From Litoribrevibacter euphylliae (GTDB lineage: Bacteria > Pseudomonadota > Gammaproteobacteria > Pseudomonadales > Litoribrevibacteraceae), in assembly GCF_042646085.1 (NCBI RefSeq), contig NZ_JBHRSZ010000001.1, positions 62,001-126,000 on the forward strand: DNA of 64,000 nt. Reading direction: 5' to 3'. The notes below the pieces were generated by a model. It was not told the DNA's origin and searched no databases. It saw only the letters and a list, made by a program, of their open reading frames with translations. Every line of letters starts with the position of its first letter. Position 1 is the stretch's first letter. The position numbers were made by a program, and so were the translations under genes. Shown here piece by piece: positions 25,842 through 35,306 of the stretch.

Positions 25842-25865
25842 TGTGCCTGTTCCGGTGCAGGCACA
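25842..25865 (+). promoter_or_regulatory. Hairpin in the carA-carB spacer
   Basis: TGTGCCTG and CAGGCACA form a perfect 8 bp stem with loop TTCCGGTG 16 bases after carA. There is no T-run, so it is more likely an mRNA stability or processing element than a terminator. Confidence 0.5.
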
Positions 25866-25959
25866 CATGCGAGATCCTATTTATGGATTTAAAGGCTTAG
25901 TCGAATATATGTAACGATTGATTAAGCGGGAACGAATTTTACTTTTACGGTTTCGAGCA

Positions 25960-28900
25960 ATGCCAAAACGTACAGACATAAAATCCATTCTTATCCTTGG
26001 TGCAGGTCCTATTATTATTGGTCAGGCGTGTGAGTTTGATTACTCAGGCGCACAGGCGTGTAAAGCACTACGCGAAGAGGGTTATCGAGTTATCTTGGTG
26101 AACTCTAACCCTGCAACCATCATGACTGATCCGGCCATGGCTGATGCAACGTACATCGAGCCAATTCACTGGACAACAGTGGAAAAAATTATTGAGAAAG
26201 AGCGCCCAGATGCACTTCTGCCAACTATGGGTGGCCAGACGGCTCTGAACTGTGCGCTAGATCTTGAGCGCGAAGGTGTTCTAGAAAAGTATGGCGTTGA
26301 AATGATCGGCGCAAACGCAGACACCATTGATAAAGCAGAAGACCGTGACCGTTTCGATCAGGCAATGAAGAAAATTGGTCTGAAAACACCTGAAGCTGCC
26401 ATTGCTCATAGCATGGAAGAAGCGTATCAGGTACTTGAGAAAGTGGGCTTCCCTGCGATTATTCGTCCTTCATTTACCATGGGTGGTACCGGTGGTGGTA
26501 TCGCTTATAACCGTGAAGAATTCCAGGAAATCTGTGAGCGCGGTTTGGATCTTTCTCCAACCTCTGAACTATTGATTGATAAATCATTGATCGGTTGGAA
26601 AGAATACGAAATGGAAGTGGTTCGTGATAAGAACGATAACTGCATTATCGTGTGTTCTATCGAAAACTTTGATGCTATGGGTGTTCACACGGGTGACTCG
26701 ATCACTGTGGCACCGGCTCAGACGTTGACTGATAAAGAATTGCAAATCATGCGTGATGCATCACTTGCGGTATTGCGTGAGATCGGTGTAGAGACGGGTG
26801 GTTCAAACGTACAGTTTGGTTTGTGTCCGAATACGGGCGAGATGGTTGTTATTGAAATGAACCCTCGTGTATCTCGTTCTTCGGCATTGGCTTCAAAGGC
26901 AACGGGTTTCCCAATTGCTAAAATCGCGGCTAAGTTGGCTGTCGGTTATACTCTGGATGAGCTTCAAAATGATATTACTGGTGGTGCAACGCCAGCATCT
27001 TTCGAGCCTTCGATTGACTATGTTGTAACCAAAATTCCTCGCTTTACGTTTGAAAAATTCCCGCAAGCGAATGACCGTTTGACGACTCAGATGAAGTCTG
27101 TGGGTGAAGTAATGGCGATTGGCCGTTCTTTCCAAGAATCGATGCAGAAAGCATTGCGTGGCTTGGAAGTTGGTTCATGTGGTTTTGATGAGATTCTGGA
27201 TTTCTCAGAAGAAGATGCAAAAGATACTCTGATTCATGAGCTGAAATCTCCTGGTGCTGATCGTGTTTGGTATGTGGGTGATGCCTTCCGTTCTGGCATG
27301 TCAGTGGATGAAGTGTATAAGCTGTCTGGTATCGACCCGTGGTATTTGGTTCAAATCGAAGAGCTTATTACGCTTGAAAATGAGCTGAAATCTCAAGGCT
27401 TGTCAGATCTAACTGCTGAGAGAATGTTCAAGCTGAAACGTAAAGGTTTCTCTGATACACGCCTTGCTCAACTGTTGGCTGTCTCTGAAAAAGCGCTTCG
27501 TAAGCATCGTCAAAGCTTGAATATTCGCCCTGTTTATAAGCGTGTTGATACTTGTGCTGCGGAGTTTGCATCTGACACTGCTTATATGTACTCAACGTAC
27601 GAAGAAGAGTGTGAAGCGAATCCGTCTGAAAAAGATAAGATTATGGTGTTGGGCGGTGGTCCAAACCGTATTGGTCAGGGTATTGAGTTTGACTATTGCT
27701 GTGTTCACGCTGCGTTAGCGATGCGTGATGATGGTTATGAAACCATTATGGTGAACTGCAACCCAGAGACGGTTTCTACTGATTACGATACTTCAGATCG
27801 TTTGTTCTTCGAGCCTGTAACGTTAGAAGACGTACTTGAGATTGTTGATCTTGAGAAGCCTAAGGGGGTGATCGTTCAATTTGGTGGTCAAACGCCATTG
27901 AAGTTGGCGCGTGAGTTGGAAGCGGCTGGTGTTCCAATTATTGGTACAAGCCCTGAAGCGATTGACCGAGCGGAAGACCGTGAGCGTTTCCAGCAAATGG
28001 TTCAGCGTTTGGATATCAAACAGCCACCAAATACGACGGTTCGTTCGTCTGAAGAAGCAGTTAAAGCAGCGGATGAAATTGGTTATCCGTTGGTTGTTCG
28101 CCCATCTTATGTGTTGGGTGGTCGTGCGATGGAAATCGTTTACAGTGAAACCGAGCTAAGTCGCTACATGCGTGAAGCGGTAAGTGTTTCTAACGAATCA
28201 CCGGTATTGTTAGATCACTTCTTGAACTGTGCGATTGAAGTGGATATTGACGCTGTTTCTGATGGTAAAGAAGTTGTAATTGGTGCCATCATGCAGCATA
28301 TTGAACAGGCGGGTGTTCACTCTGGTGACTCTGCGTGTTCTTTGCCTCCATACTCTTTACCTGCTGATGTCCAGGATGACATGCGTGATATGGTTAAACG
28401 CATGGCAATCGAGTTGGGCGTGGTTGGATTGATGAACGTTCAGTTGGCATATCAAGACGGTGAGATTTATGTGATTGAGGTAAACCCTCGTGCGTCACGT
28501 ACTGTACCTTTTGTATCAAAATGCATCGGTCGTTCTCTGGCTCAGGTAGCTGCGCGTTGTATGGCGGGTGTGAGTTTGGCGGATCAAGGCTTTACGTCTG
28601 AAATTGTTCCTCCTTACTACAGTGTTAAAGAAGCTATCTTCCCATTCAATAAATTCCAAGGTGTCGATCCAATTCTTGGCCCTGAAATGAAGTCGACAGG
28701 TGAAGTTATGGGCGTTGGGGATACATTTGGTGAGGCGTTTGCTAAGGCTGTGAAGGCGGGTGGTGAAGTACTTCCTTCTTCAGGTAAAGCGTTTATTAGT
28801 GTGCGTGATGCGGATAAAGGCGGTGTGGTTGATCTTGCAAAAGGTTTGCTTGCCCAAGGCTTTGAACTGTGTGCTACTGGCGGTACATGCGATGTTATCA

Positions 28901-29181
28901 TCGAAGCTGGATTGGACATTGAGCGTGTGAACAAGGTGAAGGAAGGTCGTCCTCACATTGTTGATATGATTAAGAATGATGAAATTATCCTGATTGTAAA
29001 TACCACTGAAGGGCGTAAGTCGATCGAAGATTCGGCAATGATCCGTCGCAGTGCGTTGCAGCATAAAGTGTATTGTACAACGACTTTAGCTGGAGCTTTT
29101 GCTGCATTACATGCACTAGAAAGCGGTGAGGAGAAAACTGTTCGCCGCCTTCAGGAGTTACATCAGGGTATAAGTGCGTAA
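25960..29181 (+). CDS. carB: Carbamoyl-phosphate synthase large subunit
   Basis: 1073 residues from ATG 25960, the same length as in E. coli; the 14 codons upstream in frame are not conserved in character. Two homologous ATP-grasp halves (about 1-400 and 553-935): the first opens KSILILGAGPIIIGQACEFDYSG, the second MVLGGGPNRIGQGIEFDY. A C-terminal MGS-like allosteric domain (about 937-1073) would bind effectors such as UMP or ornithine. It makes carbamoyl phosphate from bicarbonate, two ATP and the ammonia from CarA. Lies 134 bases after carA; greA follows after 21 bases. Confidence 0.99.
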   Translation: MPKRTDIKSILILGAGPIIIGQACEFDYSGAQACKALREEGYRVILVNSNPATIMTDPAMADATYIEPIHWTTVEKIIEKERPDALLPTMGGQTALNCALDLEREGVLEKYGVEMIGANADTIDKAEDRDRFDQAMKKIGLKTPEAAIAHSMEEAYQVLEKVGFPAIIRPSFTMGGTGGGIAYNREEFQEICERGLDLSPTSELLIDKSLIGWKEYEMEVVRDKNDNCIIVCSIENFDAMGVHTGDSITVAPAQTLTDKELQIMRDASLAVLREIGVETGGSNVQFGLCPNTGEMVVIEMNPRVSRSSALASKATGFPIAKIAAKLAVGYTLDELQNDITGGATPASFEPSIDYVVTKIPRFTFEKFPQANDRLTTQMKSVGEVMAIGRSFQESMQKALRGLEVGSCGFDEILDFSEEDAKDTLIHELKSPGADRVWYVGDAFRSGMSVDEVYKLSGIDPWYLVQIEELITLENELKSQGLSDLTAERMFKLKRKGFSDTRLAQLLAVSEKALRKHRQSLNIRPVYKRVDTCAAEFASDTAYMYSTYEEECEANPSEKDKIMVLGGGPNRIGQGIEFDYCCVHAALAMRDDGYETIMVNCNPETVSTDYDTSDRLFFEPVTLEDVLEIVDLEKPKGVIVQFGGQTPLKLARELEAAGVPIIGTSPEAIDRAEDRERFQQMVQRLDIKQPPNTTVRSSEEAVKAADEIGYPLVVRPSYVLGGRAMEIVYSETELSRYMREAVSVSNESPVLLDHFLNCAIEVDIDAVSDGKEVVIGAIMQHIEQAGVHSGDSACSLPPYSLPADVQDDMRDMVKRMAIELGVVGLMNVQLAYQDGEIYVIEVNPRASRTVPFVSKCIGRSLAQVAARCMAGVSLADQGFTSEIVPPYYSVKEAIFPFNKFQGVDPILGPEMKSTGEVMGVGDTFGEAFAKAVKAGGEVLPSSGKAFISVRDADKGGVVDLAKGLLAQGFELCATGGTCDVIIEAGLDIERVNKVKEGRPHIVDMIKNDEIILIVNTTEGRKSIEDSAMIRRSALQHKVYCTTTLAGAFAALHALESGEEKTVRRLQELHQGISA

Positions 29182-29202
29182 TTGCACCGAAAGGATGTTT
29201 GA

Positions 29203-29679
29203 ATGAATAAAGTACCAATGACGATCGCAGGCGAGCAACGCCTGCGTGACGAATTAACTCGTTTGAAAACCGAAGATCGCCCACGTGTAATTGCTGCCAT
29301 TGCTGAGGCTCGTGAACATGGTGATCTTAAAGAAAATGCTGAATACCATGCAGCTCGTGAGCAGCAAGGTTTTATCGAAGGCCGCATTCAAGAGATTGAA
29401 GGTAAACTGTCAAATGCTCAGGTTATCGATGTTACTTCTATGCAGAATAGCGGTAAGGTGATTTTCGGCGCGACGGTAGATCTGATTAATCTGGATACGG
29501 ATGGCGAAGTTCGTTATCAGATTGTTGGTGAAGATGAGGCAGACATCAAGGCAGGTAAAATTTCAGTGACTTCTCCGATTGCTCGTTCTCTGATTGGTAA
29601 AGAGGAAGAGGATATCGTAGTGGTTGCTGCGCCTGGTGGTGAAGTGGAATATGAAATTTCACAGGTTCACTACATCTGA
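29203..29679 (+). CDS. greA: Transcription elongation factor GreA
   Basis: 158 residues. N-terminal antiparallel coiled coil with the acidic tip (AEAREHGDLKENAEYHAARE), then the FKBP-like C-terminal domain (GKISVTSPIARSLIGKEEED). It reaches into the RNA polymerase channel and makes it cleave backtracked transcripts. Directly behind carB and overlapping the next gene by one base (TGATG). Confidence 0.98.
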   Translation: MNKVPMTIAGEQRLRDELTRLKTEDRPRVIAAIAEAREHGDLKENAEYHAAREQQGFIEGRIQEIEGKLSNAQVIDVTSMQNSGKVIFGATVDLINLDTDGEVRYQIVGEDEADIKAGKISVTSPIARSLIGKEEEDIVVVAAPGGEVEYEISQVHYI

Positions 29680-30080
29680 TGGAAGAGTCTAAGTCCGTTA
29701 GTCCTCAAATAGGAGCGGGATCTCGTCTGATTCTGACTTTCTGGTTGGGGGCGCTGTGGTCTGTTGGTTATCTGGCAGTTCCTTATATCGCTAAATCATT
29801 ACCTGAATGGCAGTCTCTTGCCTTAGGGCTAAAGTACCTAACGATTAATGTGGGGATCTTTTGTGGTTTGGTTGTCTTGATTGGGCGGATGTTTGAATTG
29901 TCAGTGGCTAAGAAGCCGTTATTGGAAACTCAATCGAGTTTGTTGGTAATCATGTTGCTTCTCTCGGGAGTTTATAGTTACCGACAATATCAGGTTGATG
30001 TTGTGATGCCTGAACAGGATTTACTTTACGGCATGGTGTCATTGCTGGGTATTATTCTGCTGGCAAATCGGAAAGACTGA
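29679..30080 (+). CDS. DUF4149-type inner membrane protein
   Basis: 133 residues with four hydrophobic segments (about 17-36, 48-68, 84-98, 113-128). First segment FWLGALWSVGYLAVPYIAKS is typical of DUF4149 proteins, which sit between greA and yhbY in pseudomonads. Function unknown. ATG overlaps the greA stop by one base, so translation is coupled. Confidence 0.82.
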   Translation: MEESKSVSPQIGAGSRLILTFWLGALWSVGYLAVPYIAKSLPEWQSLALGLKYLTINVGIFCGLVVLIGRMFELSVAKKPLLETQSSLLVIMLLLSGVYSYRQYQVDVVMPEQDLLYGMVSLLGIILLANRKD

Positions 30081-30097
30081 ATACTCTGTTGTCATAG

Positions 30098-30125
30098 AAA
30101 AGGTCACTGCTTAGTGACCTTTTTT
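30098..30125. terminator. Bidirectional terminator between the DUF4149 gene and yhbY
   Basis: GGTCACT, loop GCTT, AGTGACC with four A upstream and six T downstream, between convergent genes. Confidence 0.92.
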
Positions 30126-30155
30126 ATTGAATATTTGCAATCTAGAAGTCTTAGG

Positions 30156-30476
30156 TTATCTAAGAAGATTAGAAAGGCGTTCGTTTCTTTCTTTTGCAAA
30201 TCGAAGAATTAACGCGATTTTTCCGATCGTTTGAATTAATTCCGCATTTGTTTCTTTGCATAGCTCTTGAATGAGTTCTGCTCTTGCGTCTCGATCATTG
30301 ATGTTGAATTTGACTTTAATAAGTTCGTGATCATCAAGTGCGCGGTTGGTTTCTTCGACTACGCCTTGGGAAATCCCATTCTCCGCTACCATAACCACAG
30401 GGTTAAGGTTGTGGCCAATACTGCGATATTCTCTTTTTTTAGCATTGGTAATTTTAGATGCAGGGCTTTTTGCCAT
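30156..30476 (-). CDS. yhbY: YhbY/CRS1 family RNA-binding protein
   Basis: 106 residues. IF3-C-like CRM fold with REYRSIGHNLNPVVMVAENG and the conserved GKIALILRFAKE loop. It associates with pre-50S ribosomal particles in E. coli. The short N-terminal extension MAKSPASKITNAKK is basic. Divergent from ftsH with a long spacer. Confidence 0.95.
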   Translation of the reverse strand: MAKSPASKITNAKKREYRSIGHNLNPVVMVAENGISQGVVEETNRALDDHELIKVKFNINDRDARAELIQELCKETNAELIQTIGKIALILRFAKERNERLSNLLR

Positions 30477-30593
30477 GAGGATTTGTTCTCCGGAAAGTTG
30501 AGCTGGCGCGAATTGTAACCTATTCAGCTGGCGTTGCTAACTAAATGTGTTATCTAATCTGACAACTCTTCATTAATGAAATCTTCATTCGCT

Positions 30594-30620
30594 CTTGAGG
30601 TTCTTAAAAGTGCCCCTATA
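30594..30620 (+). promoter_or_regulatory. Sigma-32-like heat-shock promoter of ftsH
   Basis: CTTGAGG, 12 bases, CCCCTATA: the best heat-shock promoter match in the window, about 310 bases upstream of the ftsH start. Confidence 0.65.
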
Positions 30621-30753
30621 TAAAGAGTAGCTACGGGTATTCTTTTTAGAAACTTATACCATTAACTTATTGAAGGGATTAAAGGTTGTATTTGTTCTGC
30701 AACGCAGTGTCTCTCTTTTTAGGTGTTGTATGGTTGCAAGGTTATAAGCAATG

Positions 30754-30775
30754 AATCTCTAAAGCATTAGAGATT
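30754..30775 (+). repeat. Perfect inverted repeat in the ftsH leader
   Basis: AATCTCTAA, loop AGCA, TTAGAGATT. No T-run follows, so it is not a typical terminator; it may be an operator or an mRNA structure. Confidence 0.5.
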
Positions 30776-30929
30776 AATGTGAGTGACGGTTTAAGAAAAT
30801 CATTCTTATTTATCGAACTGTTTGAGATTGTTTGTTGTCGGAGTCATACTGTAACATGTACGAGTCTGTTGCAGATGATAGCTGGGCAGCAGCTAAGTAT
30901 TCATCATAGAAATGAAAGAGGGTTGTTCC

Positions 30930-32882
30930 TTGAACGACGTAATGAAGAATTTGATATTGTGGGCCATTATCGCAACTGTTGTTGTAATGGTGCTAAATAA
31001 GTTTGATCAAACTGCTCCATCAACCGAGTACAGTTACTCGGAGTTTGTTGAGCAAGTTAAAATTGGTCAAGTGAAGGCTGTTACTGTAGAAGGTGCGGTT
31101 ATTACTGGTCAGTTAGAAAACGGTACCCGTTTTGAAACGGTACGGCCTGAGCTGGTTGATCTTGCATTGGTTGATGAGTTACTTGCCAATGGGGTTCAAA
31201 TTGAGGGTAAGAAACCAGAGCAACAGAGCATCTGGACTCAGCTGTTGGTGGCTAGCTTCCCGATTTTAGTAATTATTGTTGTCTTTATGTTTTTTATGCG
31301 CCAGATGCAGGGCGGCGGTGGCGGCGGCAAGGGGCCTATGTCCTTTGGTAAAAGTAAGGCCCGCTTGCTGAGTGAAGATCAGATTAAAACGACGTTTGTT
31401 GATGTTGCCGGTGTTGATGAAGCAAAAGAAGATGTTCAAGAATTAGTCGATTTCTTAAAGGACCCAGGTAAGTTCCAGCGTTTGGGCGGTAAAATTCCTC
31501 GCGGTGTTTTAATGGTTGGTCCTCCAGGTACAGGTAAAACATTGCTTGCTAAAGCGGTTGCAGGTGAAGCAAAAGTTCCATTCTTTACTATCTCTGGTTC
31601 AGACTTTGTTGAAATGTTTGTTGGTGTTGGTGCGTCTCGTGTTCGCGATATGTTTGATCAAGCTAAGAAACAAGCCCCTTGTATTATCTTTATTGATGAG
31701 ATTGATGCGGTAGGTCGTCATCGTGGCGCTGGTTTAGGCGGTGGTCATGATGAGCGTGAGCAAACCCTGAACCAACTATTAGTAGAAATGGACGGTTTTG
31801 AAGCTAACGATGGCATCATTGTAATTGCTGCGACTAACCGCCCTGACGTGCTTGATCCTGCATTATTACGTCCTGGTCGTTTTGACCGTCAGGTTGTGGT
31901 TGGTTTGCCGGATATTCGTGGTCGTGAGCAGATTCTGGGTGTTCATATTCGTAAAGTGCCTGTTGCTGATGATGTGGATGCTTCCGTAATTGCTCGAGGA
32001 ACTCCTGGTTTCTCTGGTGCTGATTTGGCAAACCTATGTAATGAAGCGGCTCTATTTGCGGCACGTGCTAATAAGCGCTTAGTTTCTATGGAAGAGTTTG
32101 AGTTGGCTAAAGATAAAATCATGATGGGCGCAGAGCGCAAATCCATGGTGATGTCTGAGAAAGAAAAGCTGCTTACAGCTTGGCATGAAGCAGGTCATGC
32201 AATTGTTGGATATTTGACTCCAGGGCACGATCCTGTCCACAAGGTGACTATTATTCCTCGTGGTAGGGCTTTAGGGGTAACCATGTATCTTCCTGAGGAA
32301 GATCGTAATTCTTATACCCGTCAGTGGCTGGAAGGTAAGATTGCGAGTGCTTACGGTGGACGAATTGCTGAAGTGATGCTTCGTGGGCCTGAAGGTGTAA
32401 CGAGTGGAGCGTCTCAAGATATTAAGGTAGCTACTGATATTGCTCGTAGTATGGTGACCAAATGGGGCTTTTCAGAAAAAATGGGGCCAATATTGTACGA
32501 GGAAGGTGAAGGCGAGGTTTTCTTAGGTAAGTCTGCTGGTTCATCTTCGCATATTTCTGGTACTACTCTGAACCAACTAGAGTCTGAAATCAGAGATATT
32601 ATTGATAAGTGTTACACTCGTGCTGAAAATATCCTAACCGAAAATAAGCATTTACTTGAGTCCATGGCTGATGCATTGATGAAGTATGAGACGATCGATT
32701 CAAAGCAAATTGCAGATATTATGGAAGGTAAAGAACCTAGAGAACCCGAAGGCTGGAATGATGATGGTTCTTCTGGATCGGGATCTTCAAATAAGGTTGA
32801 TGATGTGAAAACAGAGGAATCGACTGATTCTAATGCGGATCTTAAAGATTCTAATGTTGGTGGTCCTGCAAACCAAAGCTGA
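30930..32882 (+). CDS. ftsH: ATP-dependent zinc metalloprotease FtsH
   Basis: 650 residues from TTG 30930, chosen because AGAGGG lies 7 bases upstream and the product then begins MNDVMKNLILW like its relatives. Two membrane segments (about 5-20 and 105-125) flank a periplasmic domain; AAA module with Walker A GPPGTGKT, Walker B IIFIDEIDAVG and SRH region; zinc site HEAGH. The C-terminus is Ser/Asp-rich. A hexameric membrane protease that degrades misfolded membrane proteins and regulators such as sigma-32 and LpxC. Heat-shock control is suggested by the upstream promoter. Confidence 0.98.
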   Translation: MNDVMKNLILWAIIATVVVMVLNKFDQTAPSTEYSYSEFVEQVKIGQVKAVTVEGAVITGQLENGTRFETVRPELVDLALVDELLANGVQIEGKKPEQQSIWTQLLVASFPILVIIVVFMFFMRQMQGGGGGGKGPMSFGKSKARLLSEDQIKTTFVDVAGVDEAKEDVQELVDFLKDPGKFQRLGGKIPRGVLMVGPPGTGKTLLAKAVAGEAKVPFFTISGSDFVEMFVGVGASRVRDMFDQAKKQAPCIIFIDEIDAVGRHRGAGLGGGHDEREQTLNQLLVEMDGFEANDGIIVIAATNRPDVLDPALLRPGRFDRQVVVGLPDIRGREQILGVHIRKVPVADDVDASVIARGTPGFSGADLANLCNEAALFAARANKRLVSMEEFELAKDKIMMGAERKSMVMSEKEKLLTAWHEAGHAIVGYLTPGHDPVHKVTIIPRGRALGVTMYLPEEDRNSYTRQWLEGKIASAYGGRIAEVMLRGPEGVTSGASQDIKVATDIARSMVTKWGFSEKMGPILYEEGEGEVFLGKSAGSSSHISGTTLNQLESEIRDIIDKCYTRAENILTENKHLLESMADALMKYETIDSKQIADIMEGKEPREPEGWNDDGSSGSGSSNKVDDVKTEESTDSNADLKDSNVGGPANQS

Positions 32883-32899
32883 GTTTTGTGAGGATAATG

Positions 32900-32946
32900 A
32901 ATATGGGCGCATGATGAATAGTATTCATCTGCGCCCATATTTTTTT
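32900..32946 (+). terminator. Rho-independent terminator after ftsH
   Basis: AATATGGGCGCA pairs with TGCGCCCATATT, with a second inner stem GATGAATA/TATTCATC, then six T. Very strong hairpin 18 bases after the stop. Confidence 0.93.
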
Positions 32947-32989
32947 AGATAGCATCTATAGATTTAGGTTACGAGAGTAGATAAAAATT

Positions 32990-33811
32990 ATGAAGTTTGG
33001 TTCTACTGAGCTGGATTTGAATCGTATCCATATAATGGGGATTCTTAATGTAACTCCCGATTCTTTCTCTGATGGTGGCAAGTATAATTCACTTGATAGT
33101 GCGTTGTTTCAAGCTGAACGGATGGTATCAGAGGGGGCTTCTTTTATTGATGTTGGTGGAGAGTCTACGCGTCCGGGTGCAGTTGAAGTGCCTCTTCAGG
33201 AGGAAATGGATCGAGTATTACCTGTTATTGAAAAGTTGGCAGGGCGGCTTGATGTTGTGATTTCTGTGGACAGTAGTTCTCCTGAACTTTTATCTGAAGC
33301 CGCCGCGCTGGGTATGGGATTAATTAATGACGTTCGTGCGCTGCAGCGAGATGGTGCTTTACACGTTGCGGCTGATTCTGGATTGCCTGTGTGTCTGATG
33401 CATATGCAAGGAAGCCCTCAGACAATGCAAGATAATCCGAATTATCAAGATGCAGTATCGGACGTGGCAGATTTTTTTCAACAGCGTATTGATGCGTGTG
33501 TTTCTGCGGGTATAGCGCAAGAAAACTTGATATTGGATCCAGGGTTTGGGTTTGGGAAAACGCTAACGCATAACTTAATGTTGCTGAAACGTCTGAAGGA
33601 CTTTGCGTCGTTTGGTATGCCTTTGTTGGTTGGTTTGTCCCGAAAGTCTATGTTGGGGTTGCTTACAGAGCGAGAGGTTGGTGAGCGATTATCATCGAGT
33701 ATATCCAGTGCGGTTATTGCAGCTATGCATGGAGCTAATATTATTCGGGTTCATGATGTGCCTGAGACTGTTGATGCTATTAAAATCGCTCAAGCTGTGT
33801 TTGATGTTTGA
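32990..33811 (+). CDS. folP: Dihydropteroate synthase
   Basis: 273 residues. TIM-barrel signatures IMGILNVTPDSFSDGG and DVGGESTRPGA, plus LILDPGFGFGKT and PLLVGLSRKSMLG. Joins p-aminobenzoate to the pterin diphosphate in folate synthesis; target of sulfonamides. Last residues FDV and the TGA stop lie inside a run of 7-base repeats (see 33800-33834), so the C-terminal end may have been altered by repeat growth. Confidence 0.98.
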   Translation: MKFGSTELDLNRIHIMGILNVTPDSFSDGGKYNSLDSALFQAERMVSEGASFIDVGGESTRPGAVEVPLQEEMDRVLPVIEKLAGRLDVVISVDSSSPELLSEAAALGMGLINDVRALQRDGALHVAADSGLPVCLMHMQGSPQTMQDNPNYQDAVSDVADFFQQRIDACVSAGIAQENLILDPGFGFGKTLTHNLMLLKRLKDFASFGMPLLVGLSRKSMLGLLTEREVGERLSSSISSAVIAAMHGANIIRVHDVPETVDAIKIAQAVFDV

Positions 33812-33834
33812 TGTTTGATGTTTGATGTTTGATG
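33800..33834 (+). repeat. Five-copy heptamer tandem repeat at the folP stop codon
   Basis: Five perfect copies of TTTGATG span the last folP codons and 23 bases beyond the stop. The in-frame TGA arises in the second copy, so changes in copy number downstream would not alter FolP but would change the distance to glmM. Confidence 0.95.
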
Positions 33835-33869
33835 TTTTTGTTGAATATAAGAATAAAGGTAAATAAGTC

Positions 33870-35210
33870 GTGAGTAGTCGTAAGTATTTTGGGACTGATG
33901 GAATTCGAGGCAAAGTGGGCTCAGCTCCTGTGACCCCTGACTTTGTTATGAAACTAGGATGGGCTGCAGGTAAGGTATTCCGTCGTAAGGGCGTGAGTAC
34001 TATTTTAATTGGTAAGGATACTCGTGTTTCTGGCTATATGTTTGAATCGGCTTTAGAAGCTGGCTTATCTGCGGCTGGTGTCAATATTGGTTTGCTTGGT
34101 CCTATTCCAACTCCGGCCATTGCGTATTTGACCCGAACGTTTAAGGCGCAGGCGGGGATCGTAATTAGTGCTTCTCATAATCCGTTTTATGATAACGGCA
34201 TAAAATTCTTCTCTGCACAGGGAACAAAACTTCCTGATGAGCTTGAATTGGAAATTGAGGCGATGATTGATGCGCCAATGGAAGTGGTTGACTCCTCTGA
34301 GCTGGGTAAGGCATTCCGTGTTGAGGATGCGCGCGGTCGTTATGTTGAGTTTTGCAAGAGTCGGGTGTCGGATGAGTTAGATTTATCTGAAATGAAAATG
34401 GTGCTGGACTGTGCAAATGGTGCAACTTATCAGGTGGCGCCTGCTGTGATGGCTGAATTGCGTGCGAATTTGAGTGAAATTCATGTGAATCCAGATGGCT
34501 TTAATATTAATGAAGGGTGTGGTTCGACTAGCCCTGAAGCTCTAAAGAGAGTTGTTCTGGCTGAGAAGGCGGATATTGGTATTGCATTTGACGGTGATGG
34601 TGATCGCTTAATTTTAGTGGATGATCATGGCGAATTTGTTGATGGTGATGAGATTCTTTATATCTTGGCACGCCATCAAAAACTTAAGGGCGAAATGCTT
34701 GGTGGTGTTGTGGGGACTAAGATGTCTAATCTTGGCCTTGAGCGCGCTTTAGCGAGTATGGATATTCCTTTTGTTCGGGCAGATGTGGGTGACCGCTACG
34801 TCATGGAGGCACTGAAAGAGAACCAGTGGGTTATGGGAGGAGAGAACTCGGGGCATATAGTCTTGGGTGATATGACCACAACTGGTGATGGATTGATCAG
34901 TGCGCTTAAGGTTCTTGAGGTGATGTTTGAAACCGGCTCATCTTTAGCTGAGTTAAGACAGGGAATGACTAAGTGCCCTCAAAAACTTGTAAATGTTAAA
35001 GTTGAAGATAAAAAAGCAGTTATGACATCGCCCGAAATCGCTCGGGAGGTAGAGCTTTCTGAACAGAGAATGGAAGGGCGGGGGCGAGTACTTTTACGTC
35101 CATCGGGAACTGAGCCATTAGTTCGGGTCATGGTTGAAGGTGTTGATCAGGAAGAGATTGACCGTGAAGTGACTTGTTTGGTTGAAGTGGTGAAGAAAGC
35201 CGCGTCTTAG
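33870..35210 (+). CDS. glmM: Phosphoglucosamine mutase
   Basis: 446 residues, GTG start. N-terminal KYFGTDGIRGKVG, phosphoserine loop VISASHNPFYDNG, metal loop DGDGDRL, sugar loop GGENSGH and C-terminal phosphate loop RPSGTEPLVRVM. Converts glucosamine-6-phosphate to glucosamine-1-phosphate for peptidoglycan and lipopolysaccharide precursors. Follows folP as in most gammaproteobacteria. Confidence 0.98.
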   Translation: MSSRKYFGTDGIRGKVGSAPVTPDFVMKLGWAAGKVFRRKGVSTILIGKDTRVSGYMFESALEAGLSAAGVNIGLLGPIPTPAIAYLTRTFKAQAGIVISASHNPFYDNGIKFFSAQGTKLPDELELEIEAMIDAPMEVVDSSELGKAFRVEDARGRYVEFCKSRVSDELDLSEMKMVLDCANGATYQVAPAVMAELRANLSEIHVNPDGFNINEGCGSTSPEALKRVVLAEKADIGIAFDGDGDRLILVDDHGEFVDGDEILYILARHQKLKGEMLGGVVGTKMSNLGLERALASMDIPFVRADVGDRYVMEALKENQWVMGGENSGHIVLGDMTTTGDGLISALKVLEVMFETGSSLAELRQGMTKCPQKLVNVKVEDKKAVMTSPEIAREVELSEQRMEGRGRVLLRPSGTEPLVRVMVEGVDQEEIDREVTCLVEVVKKAAS

Positions 35211-35306
35211 TTTTCTTCTTTGTGGAAGCGCTCTTTTAATAGTGTTCTTGATCTTACTAAATAAAGAATATAGTATTGTCGCCCGCTCAGGGTTATGGAG
35301 ATGAGA

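Larger units (their letters stand above)
30477..30929 (+). other. Long yhbY-ftsH spacer with no rlmE gene
   Basis: About 450 bases without a credible gene. Related bacteria carry rlmE (ftsJ) between yhbY and ftsH; no methyltransferase motif is readable here in any frame. The spacer holds a strong sigma-32-like promoter (30594-30620) and a hairpin (30754-30775), giving ftsH a leader of nearly 300 bases. Confidence 0.6.

Noticed and set aside
30779..31000. 73-codon frame ahead of ftsH
   Set aside because: It overlaps the ftsH start in another frame, has no ribosome-binding site and no recognisable product.
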